Positions 43,001-50,924 of a stretch of DNA of 64,000 nucleotides are shown in pieces. Within the stretch, counting starts at the first letter, position 1, and each line of letters starts with the position of its first letter. The notes below the pieces were generated by a model that saw only the letters and a program-made list of their open reading frames with translations, searched no databases and was not told the origin of the DNA. This DNA comes from VXMT01 sp965204835 (GTDB lineage Bacteria; Chloroflexota; Dehalococcoidia; UBA2979): assembly GCA_965204835.1 (NCBI GenBank), contig OZ242017.1:682001-746000 (forward strand). The letters run 5' to 3'. Both the position numbers and the translations under genes were made by a program.

Positions 43001-46000
43001 GACTTGTCGAAGCTGAAGGCGTCCGCATCGTCGCCGGTGAGCGCCTCGGTCTGCCCGCTGAGGCCCCAGTTGGTGGTCTGGCCCTCGGGGTCGCGCTTGG
43101 TGTACGTGCCGAGCGTGCGCGACTGACCCTCGTTGACGTCGAAGGCCGTGCCACCCTCGATGAGCGGGCCCTCGTTGACAGGCGTGAGGGTGATTGTGAC
43201 GGGAAGCGTGCCGACCTGGTTGCTCGCGTCCGAGGCTCGCAGGGTCACGCGGTACACGGGGCCGTGGTTGCCGTTGGTGGCGCGGTCGTAGTCGGGCGTG
43301 TTGACGAAGCTCAGCTCGCCCATGTCCGGGTCGAACGTGAAGTGCCCCCTGTCGGTCCCTGTGGGATCGAGCCAGGTGGTGTCTGTCCCCTCCGGATCGG
43401 TCGCGGTGTAGCTCCCGACGAACCTTGGGCCGTTCTCCTCGATCGTGCGCGTGGCCTCCCCTCCGATCTCCGGAGGTTCCGGCACGTCGGTGACTGTGAT
43501 CGTGACCGTCGTGTCCGTCGTAATGGTGGCGTCGTCGTCGTCCGTGGCCGTCACCACCACCTCGTACTCGCCTTTGTCCTCATGGTTCAGGGCGGCCTTG
43601 GTCCGCAGTTGCCCCGTGGTCGCCACGATGACGAACGAGTCTGCATCCGTCCCGCCCAGTGTGTAGGTCACATCTCCGGTCACGTCCGTACCCGCGACGG
43701 GCGGACCGATGTTCCTGGCCGCCGGCGTGTTTTCGGCCACCGTGCGCGTGGTGGTGACTGCCTGCAGCTCGAAACTGAGGGCCGCGATGCGGTTCGTCGT
43801 GAACTTGCCCGTCCCCCTGATGCTCGTGATGACTCCGCTGGGGTCGGTCTCGGGGTTGGAGAGCGAGAACTCGGTCCCGTCCTCGGTGCCCGCATCCCAG
43901 GGATAGAGGTTGACGCTGTGGGAGCGCAGCCAGCGGCCGCTGCTGTTGAGCAGGGGCCGACCGGAGACGCCCACGAACCAGTCGGGGCTGGGGGCGATCA
44001 TCGAAATCAGCGTGACCCGCGGGTGGGTCGTGGGTAGCGTGGCGCTGAAGGACACGCTCGCCAGCCGTCCAATGTTGCCCGCCCGCTCCAGGATGCTGCT
44101 GGCCTGCCCGTTGTCTATGGCGGTCTGCACCTCTGTCTTCAGCTGCGTCGTGGCCCCAATCTCGGCCACTGACTCCACCCCGGCGCTGGCCATAGCGCCG
44201 TCCCGCAGAAAGCTCACACCAACGTTGTGGACGGCCCCTACAAGGGGCGAGAAGTGTGGACTGCCGGGGAAGCCGCCTGGTGTCACCGTCGTGTTCCACC
44301 AGCCGGTGAACCGCACGGTGTACGTGGCGGTCGAGGCGAACGGGGCCCTCGGGTCGCTCGACGCGGGCGTCAACCCGGTGTCGCGCTGCGTGCGCGTCAC
44401 CGTGACCGTGTAGGTCCTGGTGGTGGAGCCGTTCGGGGCTGTCACCTTGACGTTGATGACGTTGTTACCGCCAACGGCCAGGTTCGCCCGCCCGTCGGCC
44501 GCCGCGCCGGTGAAGCTGATGGTCGCGTCGGCCTCGGTCGCCGTGGCGGTCACGGTCAGCTGGGTCACCGTGAAGCCGACGGAGGCCGAGTACGTCTCGG
44601 TGTCGCCTGCGAACGCAGGGTTGAGCCGCCCCTCGCTCAAGGCGAGGGTGCTGAGGGTGGCGTCGGCCGAGGCCGGAGTGCCTGTCCTGCCGGCCGACCA
44701 GTTGGCGCCCGGGCCGACGCTGTTGGCGGCCCGCACCTGCACCGTGTACTGCTGGCCGTTGGTGAGCCCCATAATGGAGTACGAGAGGTCGCCGGAGGTC
44801 CAGGCCGACGTGACCTCTGTCCAGGTATCGTTGTTCGGATCCCCGTCGTTCAGCGTAGCGGTAAGGATGGAGCGCACGTCGTAACGGGTGATGGGGGTTC
44901 CCCCGGTGGAGGTCGGCTCGTTCCAGGTCACGAGGAGGCCGCCGTCCTCTCCGGTCACCGAGATGATCGAGGGGGGCCCGGGCGCGGCAAGAGGCACCGA
45001 GGCCTCACCAAAGTCGCTTTCGCCGTGGCGGTTGATAGCCTTGACGCGCACGGCGGTACCTGGACCCCTGACGCTTGTCTGGTAGCTCCTGGTGGAGCCG
45101 TTCGTGATCCTGGTGCTGCGGGCGTCATCGAACCCCTGGTCGGCCGCTCGCCAGTGCACGCGCCAGCCGGTGATGTTCTCTCCGCCGTCGTAGCCGGGCA
45201 CCCACGTCGCCCGGCCGTTCGCGGCCAGCGTGACGGTCGGGGCCTGGGGGCTGCACCCGCCCAGGCGCCACGGGTTGCGCACGCTGCTGGAATTATGCGC
45301 GCGCGCGGCGTCGCAGTAGCCCCCGAACGCGTGGCCGAGGGCTGACAGCATGGATGCCCGTTCGCTGCGGCCGCCCCCAGGTGCCTTGACGTCGCGCCAG
45401 ACCGCTTCGAGGTCGTACTTCGCTGAGTACCTGTCATCGGCGGACGTGTCGTACGGGACGGAATCGTCAGTGTACGTAGTGTCGAACCAGTCAGGTATTT
45501 CATCGGCGGTGATGCTGGTGACGACTGCCTTGGTCGTTGCCGAAGGTGTGTCCCCAGTTTTGCTGCATTGGTTGAAGTAGATGAACGAGGTCTCGAATGA
45601 CGATGTGATGTTCGCTGCCAGCCCGTCGGCGTACAGCTCGCGGAAGTCGCAGTTCGAGCCGCCCGCTGCCAGCTTCTTGAAGTACAGCCAGCCGATGCCC
45701 GCATATTCGTCCAGGAACTCGTCTCCGCGCCCGTAGACGTGCCCGAGCTCATGCAGGTAGACATGCTTATCGGTAGCATTGTCGGAAGACACGGCATAGC
45801 TCGCCACGGTACAGACTGTCGGTTTCTGTGCGTTGAATACGCAGGAGACCAGCACAAGACCTCCAAGACCGCCTGCACTTGCACTCACGGGAATGTATAG
45901 CCGGCGCATCCCGTCATAGGTTTCGCGCACCCATCCGTGGTCTTCCTCGTACTCTTCAACAACACTCTTGAGGAAGTAGCCCTTCTGCTCCGTTTCAGTC

Positions 46001-48579
46001 AGTGTCTTGAATCCCCCCGTGTGGAACGTGTCCGTGTCGTCGAGCGTGACGCGCACGTCGTGGTGCGTCCCCGTCGCAAGGCCCGCCAGCTCGAACTCCA
46101 ACGACGTGCCGTCCGTCGTCTTGCTGGTGTCGGTCACTGTTCCACCCGGCGCGGTGTACTGGAGTTTCGCCGTCCGCATGGTGGAGCTGGCGTTGGTGAT
46201 CGTGACGGTAATGTCCGCCTCGGTGCGATCGATCCGGTCAAAGCTCACGGCGGTGATGTCGCCGCTCGGCGCAGCCGGCCGGAGGTACGCGTAGACGACG
46301 CCGGTCTCGCTGTCGGCTACCCAGAGGAAGCTGCTGTTGCCGGCGATGCCCCACGCGTGCTCCGGCCTGTCCGGCAACGGGATCTCGGCGGCAGGCAGCC
46401 GCGCGCCGACAGTGCTGCCGTGGCCGTACGCGTAGACCCTATCGAAGCGGCCGTCCACGACCCAGAGCCTGGTCCCGTCCGACCACAGCCCCAACGGCTC
46501 CCCGTAACCGGTGTCGAGGTCCCCTTCCTTCGTCTCATCACGCTCGCCGAACGTGCCGGTGGTGCTGATGTTGTAGGCGTAAACCCGCTCGTGGACGTGG
46601 CTGGCGATCCAGAGCGTGGATCCATCGGACCATGCCCCGGTTGGCTGGATTCCCGCCGGCTCGAGCGTGAAGGTCTTGCTGCTGTCCAGGGAGCCAAAGG
46701 AGGCGCCCGACGTGATGGTGTAGGCGTAGACCTTGTCGTCCCCGTCCACGACCCACATCGTGCTGGAGTTGGCGTACACCCCGCGGGGCGTGGTGTTGTC
46801 GCCGTCGAAAGTAAAGCTCTTGGCGGCGTCGTACGCCTTGGTGGTCAGGTTGTAGGCGTCCACACGCCTGGCGCCATCTTCGTCGATGACCGCCCAGAGC
46901 GTAGTGCCGTCCGTCCAGAGCCCTCGCGCCTCAGGTCCGTTGGTGAGCGTGAAGTCCTGTTGCTGGGGGCGCACGAACAGCTCTTTCGTCACCTCCGTTC
47001 CGTCGGCGAAGGTGCTGTCGAAGGAGGCCTGGAACTCGAAGCGCCCGCCGCGCAACCTCGTGAGGGAGAACTCAACAGTCGCGGCGGCGGTCTTGCTGAC
47101 CGCGCTGGACCAGGTGGTGTCGAAGACATCGCGGTGGCGCAGGTAGAGCGTGTCGGTGGCGCTGGCGAAGACGGTACCCACCGAGATAGTGGTGGCGGAC
47201 TGTGTCGCGCTGGAGAACTCGATGCCGGAGACGCTCGGCCCGGGCTGCGGACGGTAGTAGGCGAACACCTGCTTCCCCGCGGAGTGGTTGTTCACGACCC
47301 AGATCGTGTTCTCATGGCCCCACACCCCGTAGGGGCTACCGTTGCCTGAGACCAGGGGTATGTCGCCGCTCTGCCAGCGGGCTCCCGTCTTCAGGTCGAA
47401 TGCGTAGAGCTTGTTATCGGAGTCGTTCGCGACCCAGATGATGGAGCCGTCGGACCAGATGCCCCGCGCGTTGGCCCTGACCGTGCCGTCCAGGTCGATG
47501 TCCTTCGCCGGTTCGCGATCCCCGTACGTTGCGTCCGCCCTGCTATAGGCGACGACATCGTTCCTCGTACGTCCGATGGTCACCGCGTAGAGGGTGTCGT
47601 CGTTTCCCCACAGGCCGGGTGCGGACTCGTGGGCACTGTCGAACATGAGGTCCGTACTGGGATCCGTCGCGGTCCTGTCCGCGAGCGTGTAGGTGTAGAG
47701 CTTGTAGTCCCGGTTGTCCGCGACCCACAGCGTGGTTCCGTCCGACCAGATGCCACGCGGGTCGCGGTTCGTGTTGGGAAGGGTGAGATCCTTGCTTGAG
47801 TCGCGCGTGCCGTAGTCCATCCCGGCTGTGCGCTTGTAGGCGAGGAGCTTGTTGTCGGTGCCGCTTCCGTCGCTCGCCACCCAGAATGTGCTGGTGTTTC
47901 CCCAGATGCCGTGCGCCGCGCGGTGCGAACTGTCCAGCGAAAAGTCCAGGCTCGCAGGCCGGTGAAAGAACTGCGCCTTCCTCGCAATCGTGGCGAAATC
48001 CGCACTCTCCGACACCTGGACATCGTGCCGAGGGTTGCTCCACTTCATCCCCGTCAGGGAGAAGGTGATGTCCCCCGCCGCTGATGCAGTAACAGACGGG
48101 GCCGTCTGCCAGGCTGCCTGCCCGACCTCCGAGAAGCGGAGATGGTACGTACCCGCGGCGTCCACAGTCACCGTGGCGGTGGCGGTTGTAGCACTGGTGG
48201 ACATCACGCTGATCGTCGTTACCGCCCTGGTGGTCAGGTCGGGCGAGTTGGACTGGGAGACAGTGCCCGTCTCGGCGGGACCGCTGGACGGCGCCATGAG
48301 GTGCTGCGGCGTACCATCGAGCCCCGCGGAGGCGGTGGCGCTGCCGTGCAGAGGCATGTCTCGGGCCGCACCGGGGATGCTGTCTGAAAGCCGGACACTG
48401 CCCGCTGGCCCGTCGCTCGGCACCGTCACGGTCTGCGGGGACGCTGCTGCCACCTCCCGCTGGAGATCCGCATCCCCCGTCAGCAACGCTCCCAGCGCCA
48501 GCACGGCAACACCCAGGAACGCCCCTCCACGGAGCAGCGCCGCGGCGCCGGCGTACAGCCGCCCGCCCTGGACGCGCAC
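40015..48579 (-). CDS. Giant multidomain surface protein with metallopeptidase, Spondin_N and propellers
   Basis: About 2855 residues. GTG 48579 is preferred: the ATG at 48633 lies inside the out-of-frame remnant of another gene (its DADLYLEGLG region). Using the 48633 frame for numbering: signal peptide to about 55; propeller 1 (215-470) and propeller 2 (560-790) with GIWSDGTTLWVADN motifs; a zinc peptidase-like region with HELGHVYG at 961-968 and a later acidic FRELYADGLAAN; two FnIII domains (1130-1320); a cadherin-like sandwich; a Spondin_N domain (about 1430-1620: TVRFTGWWNTT, HFSPLVGAVHN, SPDWFVGVSG); cadherin and tandem-95 domains to 2310; a Gly linker; a third propeller; sandwich; and the two-module C-terminus. 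Probably a cell-surface or matrix adhesin with a protease-like core. Confidence 0.8.
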   Translation of the reverse strand: MRVQGGRLYAGAAALLRGGAFLGVAVLALGALLTGDADLQREVAAASPQTVTVPSDGPAGSVRLSDSIPGAARDMPLHGSATASAGLDGTPQHLMAPSSGPAETGTVSQSNSPDLTTRAVTTISVMSTSATTATATVTVDAAGTYHLRFSEVGQAAWQTAPSVTASAAGDITFSLTGMKWSNPRHDVQVSESADFATIARKAQFFHRPASLDFSLDSSHRAAHGIWGNTSTFWVASDGSGTDNKLLAYKRTAGMDYGTRDSSKDLTLPNTNRDPRGIWSDGTTLWVADNRDYKLYTYTLADRTATDPSTDLMFDSAHESAPGLWGNDDTLYAVTIGRTRNDVVAYSRADATYGDREPAKDIDLDGTVRANARGIWSDGSIIWVANDSDNKLYAFDLKTGARWQSGDIPLVSGNGSPYGVWGHENTIWVVNNHSAGKQVFAYYRPQPGPSVSGIEFSSATQSATTISVGTVFASATDTLYLRHRDVFDTTWSSAVSKTAAATVEFSLTRLRGGRFEFQASFDSTFADGTEVTKELFVRPQQQDFTLTNGPEARGLWTDGTTLWAVIDEDGARRVDAYNLTTKAYDAAKSFTFDGDNTTPRGVYANSSTMWVVDGDDKVYAYTITSGASFGSLDSSKTFTLEPAGIQPTGAWSDGSTLWIASHVHERVYAYNISTTGTFGERDETKEGDLDTGYGEPLGLWSDGTRLWVVDGRFDRVYAYGHGSTVGARLPAAEIPLPDRPEHAWGIAGNSSFLWVADSETGVVYAYLRPAAPSGDITAVSFDRIDRTEADITVTITNASSTMRTAKLQYTAPGGTVTDTSKTTDGTSLEFELAGLATGTHHDVRVTLDDTDTFHTGGFKTLTETEQKGYFLKSVVEEYEEDHGWVRETYDGMRRLYIPVSASAGGLGGLVLVSCVFNAQKPTVCTVASYAVSSDNATDKHVYLHELGHVYGRGDEFLDEYAGIGWLYFKKLAAGGSNCDFRELYADGLAANITSSFETSFIYFNQCSKTGDTPSATTKAVVTSITADEIPDWFDTTYTDDSVPYDTSADDRYSAKYDLEAVWRDVKAPGGGRSERASMLSALGHAFGGYCDAARAHNSSSVRNPWRLGGCSPQAPTVTLAANGRATWVPGYDGGENITGWRVHWRAADQGFDDARSTRITNGSTRSYQTSVRGPGTAVRVKAINRHGESDFGEASVPLAAPGPPSIISVTGEDGGLLVTWNEPTSTGGTPITRYDVRSILTATLNDGDPNNDTWTEVTSAWTSGDLSYSIMGLTNGQQYTVQVRAANSVGPGANWSAGRTGTPASADATLSTLALSEGRLNPAFAGDTETYSASVGFTVTQLTVTATATEADATISFTGAAADGRANLAVGGNNVINVKVTAPNGSTTRTYTVTVTRTQRDTGLTPASSDPRAPFASTATYTVRFTGWWNTTVTPGGFPGSPHFSPLVGAVHNVGVSFLRDGAMASAGVESVAEIGATTQLKTEVQTAIDNGQASSILERAGNIGRLASVSFSATLPTTHPRVTLISMIAPSPDWFVGVSGRPLLNSSGRWLRSHSVNLYPWDAGTEDGTEFSLSNPETDPSGVITSIRGTGKFTTNRIAALSFELQAVTTTRTVAENTPAARNIGPPVAGTDVTGDVTYTLGGTDADSFVIVATTGQLRTKAALNHEDKGEYEVVVTATDDDDATITTDTTVTITVTDVPEPPEIGGEATRTIEENGPRFVGSYTATDPEGTDTTWLDPTGTDRGHFTFDPDMGELSFVNTPDYDRATNGNHGPVYRVTLRASDASNQVGTLPVTITLTPVNEGPLIEGGTAFDVNEGQSRTLGTYTKRDPEGQTTNWGLSGQTEALTGDDADAFSFDKSNGRLTFAAQDYEAPTDDGGDNTYEITLNANDGSLNGALDITVTVTNIEEIGALTVMPQTGVNGEPLQATLTDPDIVSTQTWKWQRSSSTSGPWTDIANTNASTYTAEPDDVNHYLRAHVTYRDGSGTDEVTLTAATSFRTVNDASANAPPVPPDPLPQVADVPENARPGRNVVLVRFTDPEGDRLTYSLVSDQFAIDSRGQITVKQGAQLDYETTMSYSVTVRATDQFGAVGTATLTIGISDVNEAPTAEDDAASLSEDRSVTIDVLANDTDPENDDLTVTSISRPSNGSATLNSDGTITYTPNANYHGSDSFTYRAREDHDGQGVPELTSARPAAVSLTIDGVNDAPTFASATAERSVPGSAQEGDRVGAPLTATDIDTGDTLSYELQGADASSFDIDNSGQITVATTNIASQDTYSVTVEARDRAGETATIEVTITVMASPAAPPTFVGIPGGGGGPPPGPTPSEEDFEWTVDRDIEALDESNAAPEGGWSDGETLWILDNAEGAGDAVYAYDLETGERLEDREFALHETNRAPRGVWSDGEGALWVSDSGHERLFAYSLESGERLEEREIVLARRNADARGIWSDGETIWVLDGGKDSLFAYDLESGAFIAEYALADANGDPRGLWSDGVTIWVGDHGAKRLFAYRLPVSADGDGGASEEDEAEDLVLERVSKEDFTEPGRVGNNSPRGIWSDGAVMYVADANDGKVYSYNMPDATDARLEALEIGSVDFGEFSPLRHDYASETIPHGNISTVTATPIQPDAGVGIEPSDHDGDPANGHQLRLIPGLEVTVTVTSPDGSRMRIYRVVLGEEEAGKAAPDCLRGAIDIGFSLVVSGGGSLEGLVSCAEGRHVTALYALSGSEYVPYIVGAPDFVNERFAGLFADGVPALTPLTVKSEGPATAALAASTPVGPFATCLQGELAEGFSLVIYEGGSVDELAVCAEGLGITSLYVLSDGVWVSYILGAPGFVNDDFRELFEEGVPTATPLTVRRG

Positions 48580-48583
48580 GCCT

Positions 48584-49141
48584 CTACCGCCGTCCCCGGA
48601 ACGCCCCCAGACCTTCGAGGTACAGATCGGCATCGAAGTCGAGCTGCCTCAGACCGAGGCCAACCGTCGCGGGGCGGGCGATCTGGAACGCGTGATAGTC
48701 GGCCGTGTCGTCGAGGCCGTCGAGCTCGTTCCTGGGGAACCGTGGCTCATCCAGTCTGCTCATCGCACCGAGGTCGATTGCGCCGTCACGTGTGCTGTCG
48801 GGTCTCCGCCGTGCCCGTGGGCCAGTGCTGCACATGCGCCCGCGATCGCGCCGATGAGGAGGCCGAACGCGAGGAGGTACCGCGAGCCTCGCCGAGCCGA
48901 ATCGACACGGGTCATCACCCGTCGCCGCCAAATGGCAGTCAATCCCCTTCACCATGTCGTCCAGCAGGCCTCGACGAACGGCCCCGATAACGACCTCCGG
49001 CTTGCTATTGAATCCCAGCTTGTCCTCGATCCCGTAGATGGTGCTGCGCACCGTCGTAGGACGCATACTCGGCATCAACACATCCATGACGATTAGGTCC
49101 GGTACCATGCGGCAGCGTTCACCCGCTAAACCGTAGTCCAA
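48584..49141 (-). pseudogene. Decayed response regulator fused to a truncated secreted protein
   Basis: The frame holds VPDLIVMDVLMPSM (receiver core), then jumps to RPTTVRSTIYGIEDKLGFNS plus VRRGLLDDMVKGI (C-terminal half of a LuxR HTH), skipping about 130 residues. It then continues through a former intergenic region into STRDGAIDLGAMSRLDEP and NELDGLDDTADYHAFQIARP, matching 39443-39727. It is an inverted, internally deleted duplicate of the 38.8-39.7 kb region and cannot make a working regulator. Confidence 0.7.
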
Positions 49142-49156
49142 GCACGCAGGAAGGCA

Positions 49157-49251
49157 CTAGGTTCCTGGAACTCAATCACTAATAGTCATTTGCCTATGAC
49201 TGGCCCTAATAACCCCGTCCACAGACTAGTGCTTATAACCATGAAAAAGGG
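49157..49251. promoter_or_regulatory. Second copy of the 95-bp intergenic element
   Basis: Aligns with 26958-27052 (CTAGGTTC start, TTTGCCTATGA block, ACTAGTGCTTATAACCATGA end). It lies between the regulator relic and the truncated surface gene, in an unusually AT-rich patch. Probably a retained promoter/operator. Confidence 0.5.
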
Positions 49252-50854
49252 GTGCATACCCGGGAGTTATGGATTAGCCCGGAGAGATGCGAGGGCGTAC
49301 TCCCTGAGCCAAGGAAGTGGCCAGGAAGGCCGCCAAGGGGAGTACAACCGATGCTCGGGATGGCCGATATCGGAGATACGCGGCCTGTGGGTGGCCGACA
49401 ACCCCGACGGCGCGGGCGACGGCACCTACGCCTACGACCTCGCGAGCGGCGAACGGACCAGGGATCACGAGTTCGCGCTCGACCCCGCCAACCGTGCGCC
49501 GCGCGGCGTCTGGTCGGACCGGACGACCATGTGGGTGTCCGACAGCGGCCAAGAGCGTCTCTTCGCCTACGACATGGAGAGCGGCGAGCGTCTCGAGGAG
49601 CGCGAGTTCGCGCTCGCCGGACGCAACCACGATCCACGCGGCATCTGGTCCGACGGCGTCACGATCTGGGTGCTCGACGACCGCCGCACCGCGCTCTTCG
49701 CCTACGACCTCGCGAGCGGCGCGCTGCTCGCCGAGTATGCCCTCGATCCATCCAACAGCCAGCCCCACGGCATCTGGTCCGACGGCCTCACGGTCTGGGT
49801 CTCCAACCACGACCCGAAGCGCCTCTTCGCCTATCGGCTGCCCGTACCCGCAGACGACGAGGGCGCCGACGACCTCGCCCTCGAGCGCGTCTCTGCTGAG
49901 GAGTTCGACGAGCTCGGCCGCGTGAGCAACAACAGCCCTCGGGGTATCTGGTCGGACGGCGCCGTCGTGTACGTCGCCGACGCGAACGACGACAAGGTCT
50001 ACAGCTACAACATGCCCGATGCGATCGACACTCGCCTCGCCTCACTCGGGATCGAGGGCGTCGACATTGGCGAGTTCTCGCCGCTGCGCCGCGACTACGC
50101 GAGCGAGACGATCCCCCACGGCAACATCGCGACCCTCGCAGCCACTCCGGCCCAGGACGGCGCATCCGTGCAGGTCGATCCAGCCGACCACGACGGCGAC
50201 CCCGCCAACGGGCACCAGCTGCGGCTCCTCCCGGGGCTGGAGATCACCGTCACCGTGACCTCGCCCGATGGCAGTCGCGTCCGCGTGTACCGCGTGGTTC
50301 TCGGTGACGAGGAGGGATACGGAGGCACCGGAGGCTGCCTGCGCGGAGCGATCGACGTCGGCTTCAGCCTCGTCGTCTTCGAGGGCGGTAGCGTCGAGGA
50401 CCTCGTGGCCTGCGCGGAGGCCCGCCATGTCACGGCGCTGTACGCGCTGAGCGCCGGCGAGTACGTGTCCTACATCGTCGGCGCCCCGGACTTCGTCAAC
50501 GAGCGCTTCGCCGCGCTCCACGCCGACGGCGTGTCGGCGCACACCCCGCTGATCGTCGGCAGCGCTGGCCCCGCGACGGAGGCCCCGGTCGCCGCCGCGG
50601 CCACCGAGCCCCCGGAAACGTGTCTACAGGGCGAACTCGCCGAGGGCTTCAGCCTCGTGGTCTACGAGGGCGGCAGCGTCGACGACCTCGTGGCCTGTGC
50701 GGAGGGACTCGGCGCCGCGTCCCTCTACGTCCTCAGTGATGGTGTCTGGCTCCCGTACATCGTTGGCGCCCCGGCGTTCGTGAACGACGCCTTCCGTGCG
50801 CTGTTCGCGGGCGGCGTCCCCGCTGCCACGCCTCTGGTCGCCAGGCGGGACTGA
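49241..50854 (+). pseudogene. 5'-truncated giant surface protein (propeller plus C-terminal doublet)
   Basis: From ATG 49241 the first 45 residues (MKKGCIPGSYGLARRD...) have no signal peptide and no match to the family. The homology begins abruptly at RGLWVADNPDGAGDGTYAYD inside the first propeller blade and continues through four blades, the cadherin-like sandwich (LASLGIEGVDIGEFSPLRRD) and both C-terminal modules (CLRGAIDVGFSLVVFEGGSV and CLQGELAEGFSLVVYEGGSV). It is closest to the end of the 40.0-48.6 kb protein and lies in the opposite orientation, so an inverted recombination or donor role is possible. An intact downstream frame suggests recent truncation or selection. Confidence 0.6.
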
Positions 50855-50924
50855 CCCGGACCAGCCGCTGGCGCCTCCCGCCGGTTGCGGGGAGTTGAGC
50901 GGGTGAGCACCGGCGTGCCGGGCG

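Noticed and set aside
48584..49141. Functional response regulator
   Set aside because: Most of the receiver and the first half of the HTH are deleted, and the frame reads on into unrelated sequence.
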